Shown: positions 62,296-64,000 of the stretch, one piece after another | How positions within the stretch are numbered: the stretch's first letter is position 1 | Layout of the letters: each line of letters starts with the position of its first letter | Origin: Aliterella atlantica CENA595 | GTDB taxonomy: Bacteria > Cyanobacteriota > Cyanobacteriia > Cyanobacteriales > Chroococcidiopsidaceae | Direction of reading: 5' to 3' | DNA length: 64,000 nucleotides | Assembly (NCBI RefSeq): GCF_000952155.1 | Contig: NZ_JYON01000001.1 | Span: forward strand, 248,001-312,000 | Translations under genes and position numbers: made by a program | The notes under the pieces: generated by a model | Database searches by the model: none | What the model was told of the DNA's origin: nothing | What the model saw: only the letters and a program-made list of their open reading frames with translations

Positions 62296-63537
62296 ATGTC
62301 TCTTTCTGCATTATCTCCCGAAACTTGGTGTTTTGACTTAGCGTGGATACCCCAAAATGCTTATTTGGTAGGTGGTGCGGTACGCGATGCAATCTTAAAG
62401 CGCGAATCTGAATATTTAGATTTGGATTTTGTTCTACCAGATGTAGCAGTACAAGTAGCCAGAAAAATCGCTAGTCACTATAAGGCTGGTTTTGTTTTAT
62501 TAGATAGCGATCGCCAAATTGCTAGAGTTGTATTCAAGCAAGCTACGGTAGATTTTGCCCAGCAGCAAGGGGAAAGGCTAATAGATGACTTGCATAGACG
62601 AGATTTTACAATTAATGCGATCGCTTATAGTCCCCATACTCAAGAATTTATCGATCCCCTAAAAGGATGTAACGATTTGCAGCAGCGCATTATCCGTATG
62701 GTATCGCCTGCAAATTTACAAGACGATCCTTTAAGACTACTACGAGCTTATCGCCAAGCTGCTCAACTTGGGTTTGAAATTGAAGCAGAAACTCAAGCAG
62801 CTATTGTTAATTTTGCACCTTTACTGAGTAATATAGCGGCGGAAAGAGTACGAGTAGAACTTGGCTACTTGTTAAATAGTTCTATGGGTAGTCGAGGGTT
62901 GATAAGTGCTTGGCAAGATGGATTGCTAAAAACTTGGTTTGCTAATACCGAGCGATCGCATTTATCTAAATTAGCTCTAATAGATGCAAGTGCAATTACT
63001 CTCAAGCAACTGCCATTATCGCAACCTTTGAGCGACACGATCAAAACTACTTGGTTAGGCATTGCTAAATTAGCGTGTTTAGTTACTCATAGCATTGAAT
63101 TAGCAGAAATTGAACTACAACAACTAACCTACAGCCGCGCCGAAATTCGTGCTGTAACAACTGTGTTGAAACTACTGCCACAATTACAAGCTACAGCAGG
63201 CGATCTGAGCTTAAAAGAGCAATATTTGTTATTTCGTCAAGCTGGAGTAGTTTTCCCCGCCTTAGCGGTGCTAGCAGCAGCAAATGGGATGTCAAAAGCA
63301 GACTTAACCCCGTTAACAGATCGCTATCTCAACCCCACAGATCCAGTTGCTCATCCACAGTTACTTGTAAATGGTAAAGACCTGATGCAAGCATTGCAAA
63401 TAGCTCCTAGCCCTTTGGTGGGAGAATTGTTGAATAAAATTGCGATCGCCCAAATTGAAGGTAAAATCTCTACACCTATTCAAGCTATAGACTTAGCAGC
63501 TACCTTGCTAAAATCTGCGGGAACTATAGACCGATAA
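62296..63537 (+). CDS. cca: CCA tRNA nucleotidyltransferase / poly(A) polymerase family
   Basis: 413 residues, class II nucleotidyltransferase adding CCA to tRNA 3' ends or, in some cyanobacteria, a split activity. Motifs: YLVGGAVRDAILKRE, LDLDFVLPD (catalytic DxD), RRDFTINAIAYS, DPLRLLRAYRQAAQLGF. Some cyanobacteria have separate CC- and A-adding enzymes, and I cannot tell which this is. Divergent from ycf34. Confidence 0.9.
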   Translation: MSLSALSPETWCFDLAWIPQNAYLVGGAVRDAILKRESEYLDLDFVLPDVAVQVARKIASHYKAGFVLLDSDRQIARVVFKQATVDFAQQQGERLIDDLHRRDFTINAIAYSPHTQEFIDPLKGCNDLQQRIIRMVSPANLQDDPLRLLRAYRQAAQLGFEIEAETQAAIVNFAPLLSNIAAERVRVELGYLLNSSMGSRGLISAWQDGLLKTWFANTERSHLSKLALIDASAITLKQLPLSQPLSDTIKTTWLGIAKLACLVTHSIELAEIELQQLTYSRAEIRAVTTVLKLLPQLQATAGDLSLKEQYLLFRQAGVVFPALAVLAAANGMSKADLTPLTDRYLNPTDPVAHPQLLVNGKDLMQALQIAPSPLVGELLNKIAIAQIEGKISTPIQAIDLAATLLKSAGTIDR

Positions 63538-63577
63538 ATTTCTACTAGGTAAACGACTAAATTGCAGAGGTAGTTAA

Positions 63578-64000
63578 ATGTCTTTACTTCGTGGGATTGC
63601 GATCGCATCAGCTTGTCTTATTTTGCTACCATCTGCGATGCCGAAGGCGGTTCGCCCTGCGACCATCGCTACAGCTTCACCTACTCAAGTTTTACTTACT
63701 CAGCAGACAAAAAGTACCTGGCAAGAACGCCCAGATTTTGCTAAATATTTTCAAAAAGCAGGTGTCAAAGGTACTTTTCTACTGTATAACCGCAAACAAA
63801 ATCTATATCTTGTCTATAATCGTCAAAGCGCTAACTCTCGCGTCGTTCCTGCTTCTACTTACAAAATTCTTAACTCCCTAATCGCCCTGGAAACTGGCGC
63901 AATAGCAGATGAAAATGAGGTTATCAAATGGGATGGCGTAAAAAGAGAATTTCCAGTTTGGAATAAAGACCAGACAATGAGAACTGCAATTAAAGACTCT
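63578..64000 (+). CDS. Class D beta-lactamase-like protein (3' cut off)
   Basis: The frame from ATG 63578 runs 141 codons to the window end. A hydrophobic signal peptide (MSLLRGIAIASACLILLPSA) leads to a serine-hydrolase start: KGTFLLYNRKQNLYLVYN, then PASTYKILNSLIALETG with the active-site S93-x-x-K96, and KWDGVKREFPVWNKDQTMR. This pattern is typical of OXA-type (class D) enzymes; whether it confers resistance is unknown. The remaining motifs lie outside the window. A 35-bp palindromic repeat is embedded in the region after the signal peptide. Confidence 0.85.
   Translation, partial: MSLLRGIAIASACLILLPSAMPKAVRPATIATASPTQVLLTQQTKSTWQERPDFAKYFQKAGVKGTFLLYNRKQNLYLVYNRQSANSRVVPASTYKILNSLIALETGAIADENEVIKWDGVKREFPVWNKDQTMRTAIKDS
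63635..63669. repeat. Palindromic insert within the beta-lactamase leader
   Basis: Outer arms GCGATG (63635-63640) and CATCGC (63664-63669), inner arms GGCG and CGCC. It encodes MPKAVRPATIA in frame, just after the hydrophobic core of the signal. Confidence 0.65.

Noticed and set aside
1..64000. tRNA or rRNA genes
   Set aside because: I looked through the intergenic spacers for T-arm (GTTCGA-type) sequences and cloverleaf ends and saw none; a tRNAscan run would confirm.

Overview
The window is from a beta-cyanobacterium. The palindrome GCGATCGC (HIP1) recurs throughout, short tandem repeats sit between genes, and the gene set is cyanobacterial: beta-carboxysome ccmK2-K1-L-M-N-O, BCT1-type cmpABCD, the CO2-uptake NDH-1 genes ndhF-ndhD-cup, clpP3-clpR, ycf34, crtD, glgC and DUF1816. 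The moderate GC content and many toxin-antitoxin genes would suit a Chroococcidiopsis-, Gloeocapsa- or Nostoc-like lineage, but I cannot name the species from sequence alone.

Layout. 0-8 kb: PEP carboxylase, a STAS protein with no standard start codon, Mini-ribonuclease III, RlmB, DUF1816, a hydrolase and a Uma2 nuclease. 8-16 kb: ClpB, a Crp-type regulator divergent from a stand-alone CheB domain, DUF3891, and the carotenoid desaturase CrtD. 16-21 kb: a vapBC-type pair, ureD-ureA without ureBC, an ATP-grasp ligase, MOSC and GFA proteins. 21-32 kb: glgC, a threonine synthase flanked by two MoaD/ThiS-like proteins, a J-domain protein, clpR-clpP3, a vWA protein, a PIN/TRAM membrane protein and hemW. 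32-36 kb: nirBD, an NAD(P)H-type nitrite reductase unusual for cyanobacteria, behind a perfect NtcA box. 36-38 kb: a Tat-exported tyrosinase.

38.3-56.1 kb is a nearly unbroken CO2-concentrating-mechanism island. It holds two CmpR-like LysR regulators, cmpABCD (bicarbonate uptake), ccmK2-K1-L-M-N-O (carboxysome shell and core) and ndhF-ndhD-cupB (CO2 hydration by NDH-1). Together these bring in inorganic carbon, convert CO2 to bicarbonate and package Rubisco; ppc at the window start and glgC are further carbon-flux genes. The control DNA around the cmpR genes carries a recurring ATAG-N7/8-CTAT inverted repeat. It also contains an intrinsic terminator with no annotated gene in front of it, which points to an undescribed small RNA or 17-residue peptide. 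CcmM lacks the cysteine pair needed for carbonic anhydrase activity.

56-64 kb is accessory: an ABC permease and an ADP-ribosylglycohydrolase, then a region of intact and decaying toxin-antitoxin genes (a truncated PIN toxin, a HEAT-like protein, a 47-residue coupled ORF, higBA with its operator, a nonsense pseudogene and a MITE-like element that supplies a neighbour's stop codon). Housekeeping tsaB, ycf34 and the CCA-adding enzyme follow, and a class D beta-lactamase is cut by the window end. I found no tRNA, rRNA, CRISPR array or complete insertion sequence.
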